From JBMOMT01 sp049324835 (GTDB lineage: Bacteria; Chloroflexota; Anaerolineae; CAYNKW01), in the NCBI GenBank assembly GCA_049324835.1, contig JBMOMT010000064.1, forward strand, positions 1-64,000: DNA of 64,000 nt, written 5' to 3'. The notes below the pieces were generated by a model that saw nothing but the letters and a program-made list of their open reading frames with translations, did not search any database and was not told the DNA's origin. Positions 26,087-34,076 of the stretch are shown here, piece after piece. Made by a program: the position numbers and the translations under genes. Numbering within the stretch: the first letter of the stretch is position 1; each line of letters begins with the position of its first letter.

Positions 26087-26863
26087 TCAAGACCCACGGT
26101 ATCCCAGTTCCTGTGAGACCTGCCGCGCCGCGTTGACCACCAACGCAGCCATCTGGGGCAGCAGATCCGCAGGCAGACGATAAGACGGCCCGGCGACACT
26201 CACCGCCGCCTCGACCCGTCCTTCATGGTTGTAAATGGGAGCCGCCACGACGTTCAACCCTTTTTCCAGCTCTTCCTGAGCCACCGCGTAACCCTGCTGG
26301 CGCACCCGAGCCAATTCCTGGCGTAACCGATCTGGATCGGTGATGGTGTGAGGGGTGAACTTGTCCAGACGCTCCGGCAAGACACGCTCCAACTCCTCTG
26401 ACGGCAAAAAGGCCAACAACACCTTGCCAGCAGCGGTGCAATGAGGGCACATGCGCCTGCCCGGACGACCGATGTTCTTTACCTGGCGGGCCTGAGGCAC
26501 CATTTGCTCCAGGTTGTAAACCTGCTCCGCATCCAACACAGCCAGGTTCACCGTTTCCTGGCAGGTATCTGCCAGTTGACGCAACAACGGCCGGGCCGCT
26601 TCCCGGACATCCATGTAGCTGACTACCTGAGCCGCCATGCCGATCAACTCGACGCCCAGCCGGTAACGATCCGTTTCCGGGTCACGCCACAGCAGCCCGC
26701 CCTGTTCCAGGGTGAGCATCAGCCGGGAGACGGTGCTTTTGTGCAGCCCTAACTCGCGGCTCAGCTCGTTGACACCCCGTTGCGGCTTTTCTTGCGTGAA
26801 CGACCTGAGGATGGCAATAGCACGCTCTACAGATTGAACGATCGAACGCCGCTGGCCTGCCAT
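26087..26863 (-). CDS. IclR-family transcriptional regulator
   Basis: The 258-residue regulator has a winged helix-turn-helix (about 8-70, with RGVNELSRELGLHKSTVSRL) and an IclR effector domain (about 85-250) with CPHCTAAGKVLLAF and a C-terminal VAAPIYNHEGRVEAAVSVAGP. The start ATG at 26863 follows AAGGGG; an earlier in-frame codon would overlap the likely operator. It is the first gene of the minus-strand operon with the activator and HyuA-like genes, has a consensus promoter, and has a palindrome just after the start of transcription, which suggests self-repression. It is also divergent from the nucleoside-type transporter and may control both directions. Confidence 0.93.
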   Translation of the reverse strand: MAGQRRSIVQSVERAIAILRSFTQEKPQRGVNELSRELGLHKSTVSRLMLTLEQGGLLWRDPETDRYRLGVELIGMAAQVVSYMDVREAARPLLRQLADTCQETVNLAVLDAEQVYNLEQMVPQARQVKNIGRPGRRMCPHCTAAGKVLLAFLPSEELERVLPERLDKFTPHTITDPDRLRQELARVRQQGYAVAQEELEKGLNVVAAPIYNHEGRVEAAVSVAGPSYRLPADLLPQMAALVVNAARQVSQELGYRGS

Positions 26864-26899
26864 ACCGACCCCTTGGGCCTGCCTCTTTTTCACATGTGT

Positions 26900-26916
26900 G
26901 TTGCGCAATACGCAAC
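26900..26916. promoter_or_regulatory. Candidate IclR operator palindrome
   Basis: GTTGCG-CAATA-CGCAAC is a perfect inverted repeat with 6-base arms and a 5-base centre. It lies about 20 bases past the -10 box of the iclR promoter and before the iclR start codon, where a bound repressor would block transcription. The size and symmetry fit IclR-family sites. Confidence 0.65.
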
Positions 26917-26936
26917 AGAGTTCCAGATTGGGAGAT

Positions 26937-26964
26937 ATTATAACGAGATTCATCGGATTGTCAA
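26937..26964 (-). promoter_or_regulatory. Consensus promoter of the iclR operon
   Basis: On the minus strand a perfect TTGACA and a perfect TATAAT are separated by 16 bases, about 75 bases upstream of the iclR start codon. This is the strongest promoter match seen in the window. Confidence 0.85.
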
Positions 26965-27004
26965 ACCTGCCTCAGGAGAAATGCGCTCTTGGATCACGGT
27001 CGGG

Positions 27005-27033
27005 TGGTCAGTTTTCCAGTTATGAGGTATAAT
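27005..27033 (+). promoter_or_regulatory. Promoter of the BMP-type transporter operon
   Basis: TGGTCA and a perfect TATAAT are separated by 17 bases. The promoter is divergent from that of iclR, with their -35 boxes about 40 bases apart, so one regulator could act on both. Confidence 0.65.
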
Positions 27034-27202
27034 GCTAGGCATCTGTCCAAAATTGCGGCACGTCGCTCTTGGTCGATTCAGTTCTACGGTTTCCATCCCC
27101 CTGTCCCAAAAGGAGGTGATGCGGCAACAAAACGATCCTCTCGTCCGTTCAACTTGGTGGTCTTTTGAAACGATTCCAGATCGATCAAGGAGGAAAGAAA
27201 GC
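27034..27202 (+). other. Long 5' leader of the transporter operon
   Basis: About 165 transcribed bases precede the lipoprotein start. The leader contains an internal AAAAGGAGGTGATG, a ribosome-site-like sequence with an ATG in frame with the lipoprotein gene. I recognise no known riboswitch. The segment might act in translation control of the binding protein. Confidence 0.4.
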
Positions 27203-28408
27203 ATGGTGTCCAAGAAAACAGGTGCATTGCTGGCAACGATTCTGATCCTGGCGCTTTTGTTGAGCGCCTGCCAGGAAAAACCAGAGGTAGTGGGTGGTTT
27301 TGAAATCCCGGTCATCGAAAAGAACAAATTCAACGTGGCGATGGTGCTCATTGGCCCCCACGATGACGGTGGCTGGAGCCAGGCTCATTACGAAGGGCTA
27401 GAGTACATCAAGAACAACCTGAAAGACGTGCATACAGCCTACATCGAAAACGTGCCCGAAGGCGCCGACTCGGAGCAGATCTTTCGTAGCCTCTCGCGCA
27501 AGGGCTTCGACCTCATCCTTGGCACCTCGTTCGGCTACATGGACCCGATGGAAACCGTGGCTGCCGAGTTCCCCGACATTACCTACATCCACATCAGCGG
27601 CTACAAATCGAACACCAAGAACTTTGGTAACCTGTTCGGCGCCATGGAAGACATGAAGTACCTGGCCGGTATGCTGGCCGGTTCGCGGGCCAAGTTAGAC
27701 GGCAACCCCAAGCTGGGCTACATGGCCACCTTCCCCATTCCCGAAGAGATCCGGCTGGGCAATGCCATCGCCCTGGGCATGAAAAAGACCTGCCCCGAAT
27801 GCACCCTGGACGTGCGCTGGATCAACACCTGGCACGATCCCACCATCGAAAAAGAAGCCGCAGCTTCGCTCTTTGACGCCGGCGCACAGGTGGTCTTTAC
27901 CGGCGCCGATACGCCCGCCGTGGCCGACGTGGCCCAGGAAAAGGGCAAGTGGGGCGTCACCTACGACTGGTACGGCTCTTGCAAGGTAAACGCCTGCCTC
28001 ACCGCTCCCTACTGGAACTGGGGCCCGGTTTACGCCGAGATCACCGAGGGTGTGCGCGACGGCACCTATCAGGTGGGCTGGCACTATTTCGACGCCGACA
28101 GCAGCGCCATGGGCCTCTATGGCTTCATGGACGGCGAAACCGCGCAGCCCGGCATCGCCGATCTGCCTGCCGGGGACGTGCAAATGGTCAAAGATACCCT
28201 GGCTCAAATGTTGTCCGGCCAGTTCGACCGCTTCGACCTCTTCTCCGGCCCCATCGTCGATAACCAGGGCAAAACCATCGTCCCGGCGGGTGAGCGCTTT
28301 GAGCAAAGTGATATCGACCAGTTCCCGCCCGGCGCACCCGGCCTGGAATGTAAATACTGCATGTATTGGTGGGCTGAGGGCGTCACCGCCGAACTGCCGG
28401 AGCAATAG
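27203..28408 (+). CDS. BMP-family ABC transporter substrate-binding lipoprotein
   Basis: This 401-residue protein belongs to the BmpA/PnrA/Med family, whose members usually bind purine nucleosides. A lipoprotein signal is clear: basic start, LLATILILALLLSAC and lipidated Cys23. The mature part has FNVAMVLIGPHDDGGWSQAHYEGL, LILGTSFGYMD, NLFGAMEDMKYLAGMLAGSRAK and a GADTPAVADVAQEKG segment. The start at 27203 follows AAGGAGG and is the only choice that gives a correct signal peptide. It heads a four-part importer with the genes at 28539-32178. The ligand could be a nucleoside, a purine or another heterocycle. Confidence 0.94.
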   Translation: MVSKKTGALLATILILALLLSACQEKPEVVGGFEIPVIEKNKFNVAMVLIGPHDDGGWSQAHYEGLEYIKNNLKDVHTAYIENVPEGADSEQIFRSLSRKGFDLILGTSFGYMDPMETVAAEFPDITYIHISGYKSNTKNFGNLFGAMEDMKYLAGMLAGSRAKLDGNPKLGYMATFPIPEEIRLGNAIALGMKKTCPECTLDVRWINTWHDPTIEKEAAASLFDAGAQVVFTGADTPAVADVAQEKGKWGVTYDWYGSCKVNACLTAPYWNWGPVYAEITEGVRDGTYQVGWHYFDADSSAMGLYGFMDGETAQPGIADLPAGDVQMVKDTLAQMLSGQFDRFDLFSGPIVDNQGKTIVPAGERFEQSDIDQFPPGAPGLECKYCMYWWAEGVTAELPEQ

Positions 28409-28463
28409 ACACCCCAGCAGCCATTAAAAATGCCGCTCGTTGATGCACCTCGCGTTTAAAAAA

Positions 28464-28513
28464 GCGTAGTGCGTGTTCCGTTTTCCCAGGCAGCACGGGA
28501 ACACGCACTACGC
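28464..28513 (+). terminator. Perfect 16-bp hairpin between lipoprotein and ATPase genes
   Basis: Arms GCGTAGTGCGTGTTCC (28464-28479) and the exact complement (28498-28513) enclose an 18-base loop. No U-run follows. It is probably an RNA-stabilising or attenuating stem that raises lipoprotein over ATPase output, like the hairpin at 16463-16493. Confidence 0.6.
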
Positions 28514-28538
28514 ACTACCTCTTTCAGGAGATGGGTTT

Positions 28539-30083
28539 ATGGCTCAAGCCGCTTGCGCCGTTCAGATGCGCGGCATTGTCAAAAAATTCCCCGGTGTGCT
28601 GGCCGTCGACCACGTCGATTTTGATCTGCGCGCGGGTGAGATCCACGCCTTGTTGGGCGAAAACGGCGCCGGCAAAAGCACGCTGATGAACCTGCTGGCG
28701 GGCCTGTATCACTTGGACGAAGGTGTGATCCGAATCCACGATCAGCCGGTGGATCTACGCTCGCCGCGCGATGCCATCGACCGGGGCATCGGGATGGTGC
28801 ACCAGCACTTTATGCTGGTACCCTCCCAGACTGTCACCGAGAACATCCTGCTGGGCCTGGATAAGCCCCGTTTTGTCATGCGCCTCTCCCAATATGATCG
28901 ACAAATCGCTGAACTGAGCGCGCATTTTGGGCTGCGCGTCGATCCCAAAGCCCATATCTGGCAACTCTCCGTGGGTGAGCAGCAGCGGGTGGAGCTTCTC
29001 AAGATGCTCTATCGCGGCGCCGACGTGCTCATTCTGGACGAGCCCACCGCCGTGCTGGCTCCTCAGGAGATCGAAGAATTCTTTGCCGTTCTACGTTCGA
29101 TGAAAGTCCAGAACAAGTCGATCGTTTTCATCAGCCACAAACTGGGCGAGGTGATGGCCGTGGCCGACCGTGTCACCGTGTTGCGCAAAGGACGCATCAC
29201 CGCCGCCGGTCTGGACGCTGCATCCACCAGCACCGCCGAGCTGGCCCGTCTGATGGTGGGGCGTGAGGTGCTTTTCCGCGTGGAGAAAAAAGCCCAGGAG
29301 CCCGGTCGAGAAGTCCTGGCAGTGCAAAACGTCCATGCGCTCAACGACAAAGGTCTTGCCGCCCTGCGCGGTGTCTCGCTCCAGGTGCGCGCCGGCGAGG
29401 TGCTGGGCATCGCCGGGGTGGCAGGCAACGGGCAACGCGAGCTGGCCGAAGTTATCACCGGCCTGCGCCCCTGCACCGCCGGTTGTGTCAGGGTTCAGGG
29501 TCAGGAGATCGGGTGCCAGCCAGCCTCGGCCGCCATCGCGCAAGGGGTGGCTCACGTGCCCGAAGACCGCAGCGGCATGGGCAGCGCGCCCAACCTGAGC
29601 CTCACCGATAACCTGATCATGAAAAGTTACAGCCAGCCGCCGATCGCCCACGGCTGGGTCATCCGCCAGCCAGTGGCGCGCGAGCAGGCCAGTCAATTAA
29701 AAGAGGTCTATGAAATTGCAGCGCCGTCGGTCGATACGGCCGCCCGCTTTCTCTCTGGCGGCAATTTGCAGCGCCTGATCCTGGCCCGCGAGATCTCGGC
29801 CCAGCCCCGGCTTTTGGTGGCCGTGCAGCCCACGCGCGGCCTGGATGTGGGCGCCATCGAAGCCGTGCAGCGATTGCTGCTGGCCCAACGTGAGGCCGGG
29901 GCGGCCATCTTGCTCATCTCTGAAGAGCTGGACGAGCTGTTTTCCCTCAGCGACCGGGTAGCGGTGATCTATGAGGGTCAGATCGTGGGTGAATTGACAG
30001 CGGAAGACCGGGAAACCGTGGGGCTGATGATGACCGGCCAGGCAAGAGCCCAGACGATACCAGGCGAGAAGGAGAGCGCATGA
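28539..30083 (+). CDS. Sugar/nucleoside-type ABC transporter ATPase (NupO/YufO-like)
   Basis: The 514-residue ATPase has two ABC domains, as in RbsA and nucleoside transporters. The first half has Walker A GENGAGKST, a signature in LSVGEQQRVELLKML and Walker B VLILDEPTAVL. The second half is degenerate at Walker A (GVAGNGQREL) and keeps LSGGNLQRLILARE. This one-sided degeneration is normal for the family. The start at 28539 has AGGAG. The stop overlaps the first permease start (ATGA). Confidence 0.95.
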   Translation: MAQAACAVQMRGIVKKFPGVLAVDHVDFDLRAGEIHALLGENGAGKSTLMNLLAGLYHLDEGVIRIHDQPVDLRSPRDAIDRGIGMVHQHFMLVPSQTVTENILLGLDKPRFVMRLSQYDRQIAELSAHFGLRVDPKAHIWQLSVGEQQRVELLKMLYRGADVLILDEPTAVLAPQEIEEFFAVLRSMKVQNKSIVFISHKLGEVMAVADRVTVLRKGRITAAGLDAASTSTAELARLMVGREVLFRVEKKAQEPGREVLAVQNVHALNDKGLAALRGVSLQVRAGEVLGIAGVAGNGQRELAEVITGLRPCTAGCVRVQGQEIGCQPASAAIAQGVAHVPEDRSGMGSAPNLSLTDNLIMKSYSQPPIAHGWVIRQPVAREQASQLKEVYEIAAPSVDTAARFLSGGNLQRLILAREISAQPRLLVAVQPTRGLDVGAIEAVQRLLLAQREAGAAILLISEELDELFSLSDRVAVIYEGQIVGELTAEDRETVGLMMTGQARAQTIPGEKESA

Positions 30084-31207
30084 CCGCAGAACCGGCCACC
30101 AAACGACGCTTTTCACTGCCATACAGACTGGTCATGGAGCCACGCTTGCAGGACGTGCCCCGCTGGATGCCGCCGCTGGTTTCGCTGGGGGCCATCGTCC
30201 TGGCGTTGATCATCGGCGGGGTGGTGTTGATCGTCGTGGGCGGCGATCCCTGGCGCGCCTACGCCCACATCGCCAGAGCCTCTTTTGGCAGCCTGGGCGT
30301 CTTTTCCGATACCCTGGTCAAAGCCACGCCGCTCATTCTGGTCGGCCTGGCCTGCACCCTGGCCTTTCGCATGAAGTTGTGGAACATCGGCGCAGAAGGC
30401 CAGTTTTACGCGGGGGCTTTTGGGGCCAGCGCGGTGGTGTTGATTCCGCTCTTGCCCGAAGAAACACCCGGCATCGTCATGATCCCGGCCATGATGCTGG
30501 CCGGTTTCATCCTGGGAGCGCTGTGGGGCTTGGCGCCGGGTTACCTCAAAGCCAAACTCAACGTGAACGAGATTATCACCACCTTGATGATGAACTACAT
30601 CGCCATCTCGTGGAATTATTTCTTTATCTTTGGCGTCTGGAGCGAAGGCGGTTTTGAGATGAGCAAAAAATTCCCCACCACGGCATGGCTACCGCGGCTG
30701 GCCGATTATGGCAGCCAGATACCGCTCCTTCGTGGTCTCACCACCCACCTGGGCCTGCTGTTTGGGTTGATCGCCGCCGTCGTGGTCTGGTTCATCCTTT
30801 ACCGCAGCAAGTGGGGCTACGAGATCCGGCTCATCGGCGATAACCCTCGAGCTGCTCGCTACGCCGGCATGCCCATCGTGCGCAACACGGTGCTGGTGAT
30901 GATGCTCTCCGGCGGGCTGGCCGGGCTGGCCGGGATGTCGGAAATCTCGGGGGTGGTGCATCGGCTGCAGGGCAGCATCTCACCGGGCTACGGTTTCACA
31001 GGCATCATCGTGGCCTGGCTGGCCAAACTCAACCCATTGATCGTGCCGCTGGTGTCTTTGCTGTTTGGATCGCTCATCCTGGCCGGGCGGGAGATCCAGC
31101 CATCGGGCATTCCCAAGATGATCCAGGGCATCATCCTGTTCACACTGATCGCCAGCGAGGTATTGCTGCGCCACCGGATCCGGATCGTCAGCACGCGGGA
31201 GGCATGA
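30080..31207 (+). CDS. ABC transporter permease, BMP/nucleoside type, subunit 1
   Basis: This 375-residue membrane protein of the branched-chain/nucleoside permease family has 8 to 10 predicted helices, including LVSLGAIVLALIIGGVVLIVVG, and the family motifs FRMKLWNIGAEGQFYAGAF and LNVNEIITTLMMNYIA. It corresponds to YufP/NupP of nucleoside importers. It overlaps the ATPase stop by four bases and the second permease start by four bases, so translation is coupled along the operon. Confidence 0.94.
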   Translation: MTAEPATKRRFSLPYRLVMEPRLQDVPRWMPPLVSLGAIVLALIIGGVVLIVVGGDPWRAYAHIARASFGSLGVFSDTLVKATPLILVGLACTLAFRMKLWNIGAEGQFYAGAFGASAVVLIPLLPEETPGIVMIPAMMLAGFILGALWGLAPGYLKAKLNVNEIITTLMMNYIAISWNYFFIFGVWSEGGFEMSKKFPTTAWLPRLADYGSQIPLLRGLTTHLGLLFGLIAAVVVWFILYRSKWGYEIRLIGDNPRAARYAGMPIVRNTVLVMMLSGGLAGLAGMSEISGVVHRLQGSISPGYGFTGIIVAWLAKLNPLIVPLVSLLFGSLILAGREIQPSGIPKMIQGIILFTLIASEVLLRHRIRIVSTREA

Positions 31208-32178
31208 GCATGGACGCTGTCATCATCGTTTTGCAGGCCGGCATTGCCACCGGCACGGTGCTCCTGTTTGCCACCATCGGCGAAATCCTGGCCGAGCGGG
31301 CCGGCGTGCTGAACCTGGGCGTCGAGGGCATGATGCTGTTGGGCGCCATGAGCGCCTTTAGCGTGGCCGTGAAACTGGGCAACCCGTGGCTCGGATTGCT
31401 GGCGGGCATGATCGCGGCCGGGCTGCTCAGCCAGTTACACGCCCTGATCACCATCCACTTTCAGGCCGATCAGGTGGTGAGTGGGTTGTCGCTGACGTTT
31501 CTCGGCGCCGGCCTGAGCCTGGTTTTTGGCGAGGGGTTGAGCAAGGCCGGCACCATCTCGCTGCTGCCTTCGGGCTATATCCCCCTCCTGTTCCAGATCC
31601 CATTCCTGGGGCGGGTGATGTTCACCGACCAGAGCGTGCTGGTCTACATCGGTTATCTGCTCATCCCGGCGACCTGGTTCTACATCAATCGCACCCGGCC
31701 CGGCATGCACCTGCGCGCCGTGGGCGAGTATCCTGCCGCCGCCGACGCCCTGGGCATCAACGTTTACCGCCTGCGTTACCTTTACGTTTTTGTGGGTGGC
31801 CTGTTGGCCGGACTCGCCGGGGCCACCATCAGCCTGGCGGTGTCGCCGGGCTGGTTCAGCGAGATGACCACCTCTGGCCAGGGATGGATCGCGGTCGGAT
31901 TGGTCATCTTTGCCCAGTGGGATCCACTGCGGGCTGCGTTCGGCTCGTATGCTTTTGGTGCACTGCGGCGACTCATCCTGGACCTGCAAGGGCCCACCAC
32001 GCTGCTGGGTTTGCGTAACCCCTTTTTCTACAACCCTTACCTGGGCTTCTTTTTGCAGATGGTACCCTATGCCTTTACCATCGTGGTGTTGATCATCGGC
32101 TCTCGCGAGGCCATCCGCAAAAGACTGGGGGCGCCGGCGGCGCTGGGCCTGCCGTTCGTGCGGGAGGAACGGGGCTGA
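31204..32178 (+). CDS. ABC transporter permease, BMP/nucleoside type, subunit 2
   Basis: The 324-residue permease is the YufQ/NupQ-like partner. Motifs include ATIGEILAERAGVLNLGVEGMMLLGAM, a VSGLSLTFLGAGLS segment and RTRPGMHLRAVGEYPAAADALGINV. It completes the nucleoside-type importer. The next gene begins 4 bases after its stop, which places the signalling phosphatase in the same transcript. Confidence 0.94.
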   Translation: MSMDAVIIVLQAGIATGTVLLFATIGEILAERAGVLNLGVEGMMLLGAMSAFSVAVKLGNPWLGLLAGMIAAGLLSQLHALITIHFQADQVVSGLSLTFLGAGLSLVFGEGLSKAGTISLLPSGYIPLLFQIPFLGRVMFTDQSVLVYIGYLLIPATWFYINRTRPGMHLRAVGEYPAAADALGINVYRLRYLYVFVGGLLAGLAGATISLAVSPGWFSEMTTSGQGWIAVGLVIFAQWDPLRAAFGSYAFGALRRLILDLQGPTTLLGLRNPFFYNPYLGFFLQMVPYAFTIVVLIIGSREAIRKRLGAPAALGLPFVREERG

Positions 32179-32181
32179 TCC

Positions 32182-33426
32182 ATGTGGGGACAAGCTATCG
32201 AAGCGCTCCATGCCGTGTTTCCGGCCATCGACCCGGAGAGCCTGGTGGAGGTGGCCGATATGGCTCAGGTGCGCTGTTTCCAACCGGGTGAGACCATCGT
32301 CCACGAGGGCTGCGTCGAACGCACCTTTTACATCCTGCTCGACGGGCAGGCCGAGGTGGTCAAACAATTGGGCCCAAGTGAGCAGCGCCTGGATCTAAAG
32401 CAGACGGGACAATTCTTTGGCGAGATGGCCCTCATCGAAGATGTGACCCGCTCGGCCACGGTGCGCGCCCTTGAGCCTTGCCGCGTGCTCGAGATCGACG
32501 AGCGCGTCTTTGTTCGGTTGCTGGCTCACCAACCTTCCGTGGCGCTGACCATCGTGCGCCAGCTCAGCGCCAATCTCCGCCAAACCGATCAGGCCATCAT
32601 CGAAAAACTCGAACAGAAAAATCGCGAGCTCGGCGCCGCCTACGAGGAACTGCGCGCCGCCCAGGCCCAACTCATCGAAAAGGAACGCCTGGAGCGCGAG
32701 ATGGAGATCGCCGCCGAGGTGCAACGGTCCATCCAACCGGCCCACTTTCCTGACATCCCACGGCTACAAGTGGCCGCCCGCAGCCGTCCGGCCCGACAGG
32801 TGGGTGGGGATCTGTACGACGTGCTGCCCTTGGGTGAGGATCGTGTGGGCCTGCTGGCCGCCGATGTTTCCGGCAAGAGCGCCCACGCCGCGATCTTTAT
32901 GGCGGTTACCCGCGCCCTTTTCGTGGCCCAGGCGCGCAACTTTACGTCGCCCCAGGCGACGCTGCACAACATCCATCGACTGCTGATGGAGGTCTCTACG
33001 TTCGAGATGTTTGTCACCGTCTTTTACGGGATATTGAACCTTCACAGCCTGCAAATGCGCTACGCGCGCGCCGGGCACGATCGGCCCATCGTCTATCGCC
33101 CTGCCAGCAGCGACATGCAGCTCCTGGAAGCCAGTGGGCGCTTCCTCGGCTTGCTGGATGGTCTGGAGCTCGAAGAAAGAACGGTGCAACTGCTGCCCGG
33201 CGATCTGCTGGTGCTCTACTCCGATGGCCTGACCGATGCCGGCCGGGCGCGCGGCGATCCTTTTGGGCTGGAACGCCTCAAGGCCGCGATCCGGACACAC
33301 GGCCAGGGCGCCGCCCAGCAGGCGTGCGATGGTATCTTTGAGGCCGTGCTGGAACATCAGGGCAGCGCCGAGCAATTCGACGATATGGCCTTGCTGGTGA
33401 TCAGACCGTTGAGCCAGGACAACTGA
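32182..33426 (+). CDS. Cyclic-nucleotide-binding domain/SpoIIE (PP2C) phosphatase
   Basis: The 414-residue soluble signalling protein joins a cyclic-nucleotide-binding (CAP_ED) domain at about 15-130 (GETIVHEGCVERTFYILLDG and FGEMALIEDVTRSATVRA), a coiled-coil linker (about 130-180, KLEQKNRELGAAYEELRAAQ) and a SpoIIE/RsbU-type PP2C phosphatase domain (about 195-410). Metal-binding aspartates are visible in GGDLYDV, AADVSGKS and YSDGLTDA. It probably dephosphorylates an anti-sigma-factor antagonist in response to a small ligand. It starts 4 bases after the permease gene, so a link with the transporter signal is possible but unproven. Confidence 0.93.
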   Translation: MWGQAIEALHAVFPAIDPESLVEVADMAQVRCFQPGETIVHEGCVERTFYILLDGQAEVVKQLGPSEQRLDLKQTGQFFGEMALIEDVTRSATVRALEPCRVLEIDERVFVRLLAHQPSVALTIVRQLSANLRQTDQAIIEKLEQKNRELGAAYEELRAAQAQLIEKERLEREMEIAAEVQRSIQPAHFPDIPRLQVAARSRPARQVGGDLYDVLPLGEDRVGLLAADVSGKSAHAAIFMAVTRALFVAQARNFTSPQATLHNIHRLLMEVSTFEMFVTVFYGILNLHSLQMRYARAGHDRPIVYRPASSDMQLLEASGRFLGLLDGLELEERTVQLLPGDLLVLYSDGLTDAGRARGDPFGLERLKAAIRTHGQGAAQQACDGIFEAVLEHQGSAEQFDDMALLVIRPLSQDN

Positions 33427-33439
33427 AGGAGTATGGATC

Positions 33440-34024
33440 ATGGCCTTTAATGACGAATGGCAAGAGCCCACCGAAGAGCAGCAGGTTTTGCCCAGCTCAC
33501 CAACTGCGGTCGAGCGGCGCCGGCGGCGCCGACGGACGCGGCCGGCGGTCCCCTGGTGGCTGATCGCCGTCGGCCTGCTGGTGGTAGTGCTGACCATCGT
33601 ACTGCTGTGGACCTGGGCCCTCAAGGCGATGGAAGAGACCAAAGAACCACCCACCATCGCCATCACACCCACCTTTACCCCACCAACCGCCACCGATACC
33701 CCCCTGCCAACCGCCAGCCCCACCGCCCCACCACCCACCGATACACCCGCGCCGGTCACGCCTACCATAACGGCCCAGATCGCCATCGGCGGCTGGGTCA
33801 AGGTGACCGGCACCGGCGACTTGGGCCTGAGCTTTCGCGCCGGCCCGGGCCAGGAAAACGTCCGCCTCAAAGTCATCACCGATGGCGCTATCCTCAAAGT
33901 GCTCGACGGCCCACGCGAGGATGGTGGTTTTACCTGGTGGCGGCTGGAAGAGTACCTGGACGGTCAACCCGGTGTCATCGGCTGGGCAGCCGATACCTTT
34001 TTAGAGCCAACGAGCGCGCCCTAG
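33440..34024 (+). CDS. Membrane-anchored SH3-like protein with Pro/Thr-rich spacer
   Basis: The 194-residue protein has an Arg-rich cytoplasmic stretch (about 25-35), one transmembrane helix (about 38-62, WWLIAVGLLVVVLTIVLLW), an extracellular Pro/Thr-rich spacer (about 70-110) and a C-terminal bacterial SH3-like domain (about 115-190, LSFRAGPGQENVRLKVITDG and VIGWAADTFL). Such domains often bind cell-wall or surface polymers. The start has AGGAG. Its position after the phosphatase gene suggests co-expression but not a defined function. Confidence 0.82.
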   Translation: MAFNDEWQEPTEEQQVLPSSPTAVERRRRRRRTRPAVPWWLIAVGLLVVVLTIVLLWTWALKAMEETKEPPTIAITPTFTPPTATDTPLPTASPTAPPPTDTPAPVTPTITAQIAIGGWVKVTGTGDLGLSFRAGPGQENVRLKVITDGAILKVLDGPREDGGFTWWRLEEYLDGQPGVIGWAADTFLEPTSAP

Positions 34025-34076
34025 CCGAAGGGAAAAGAATCGGTTTGACTGACCCTGTGGAAGGACCGGAGCAGAA

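Noticed and set aside
27034..27202. Purine riboswitch before the nucleoside-type transporter
   Set aside because: I could not find the three-way-junction core of a purine aptamer or a terminator in the leader.
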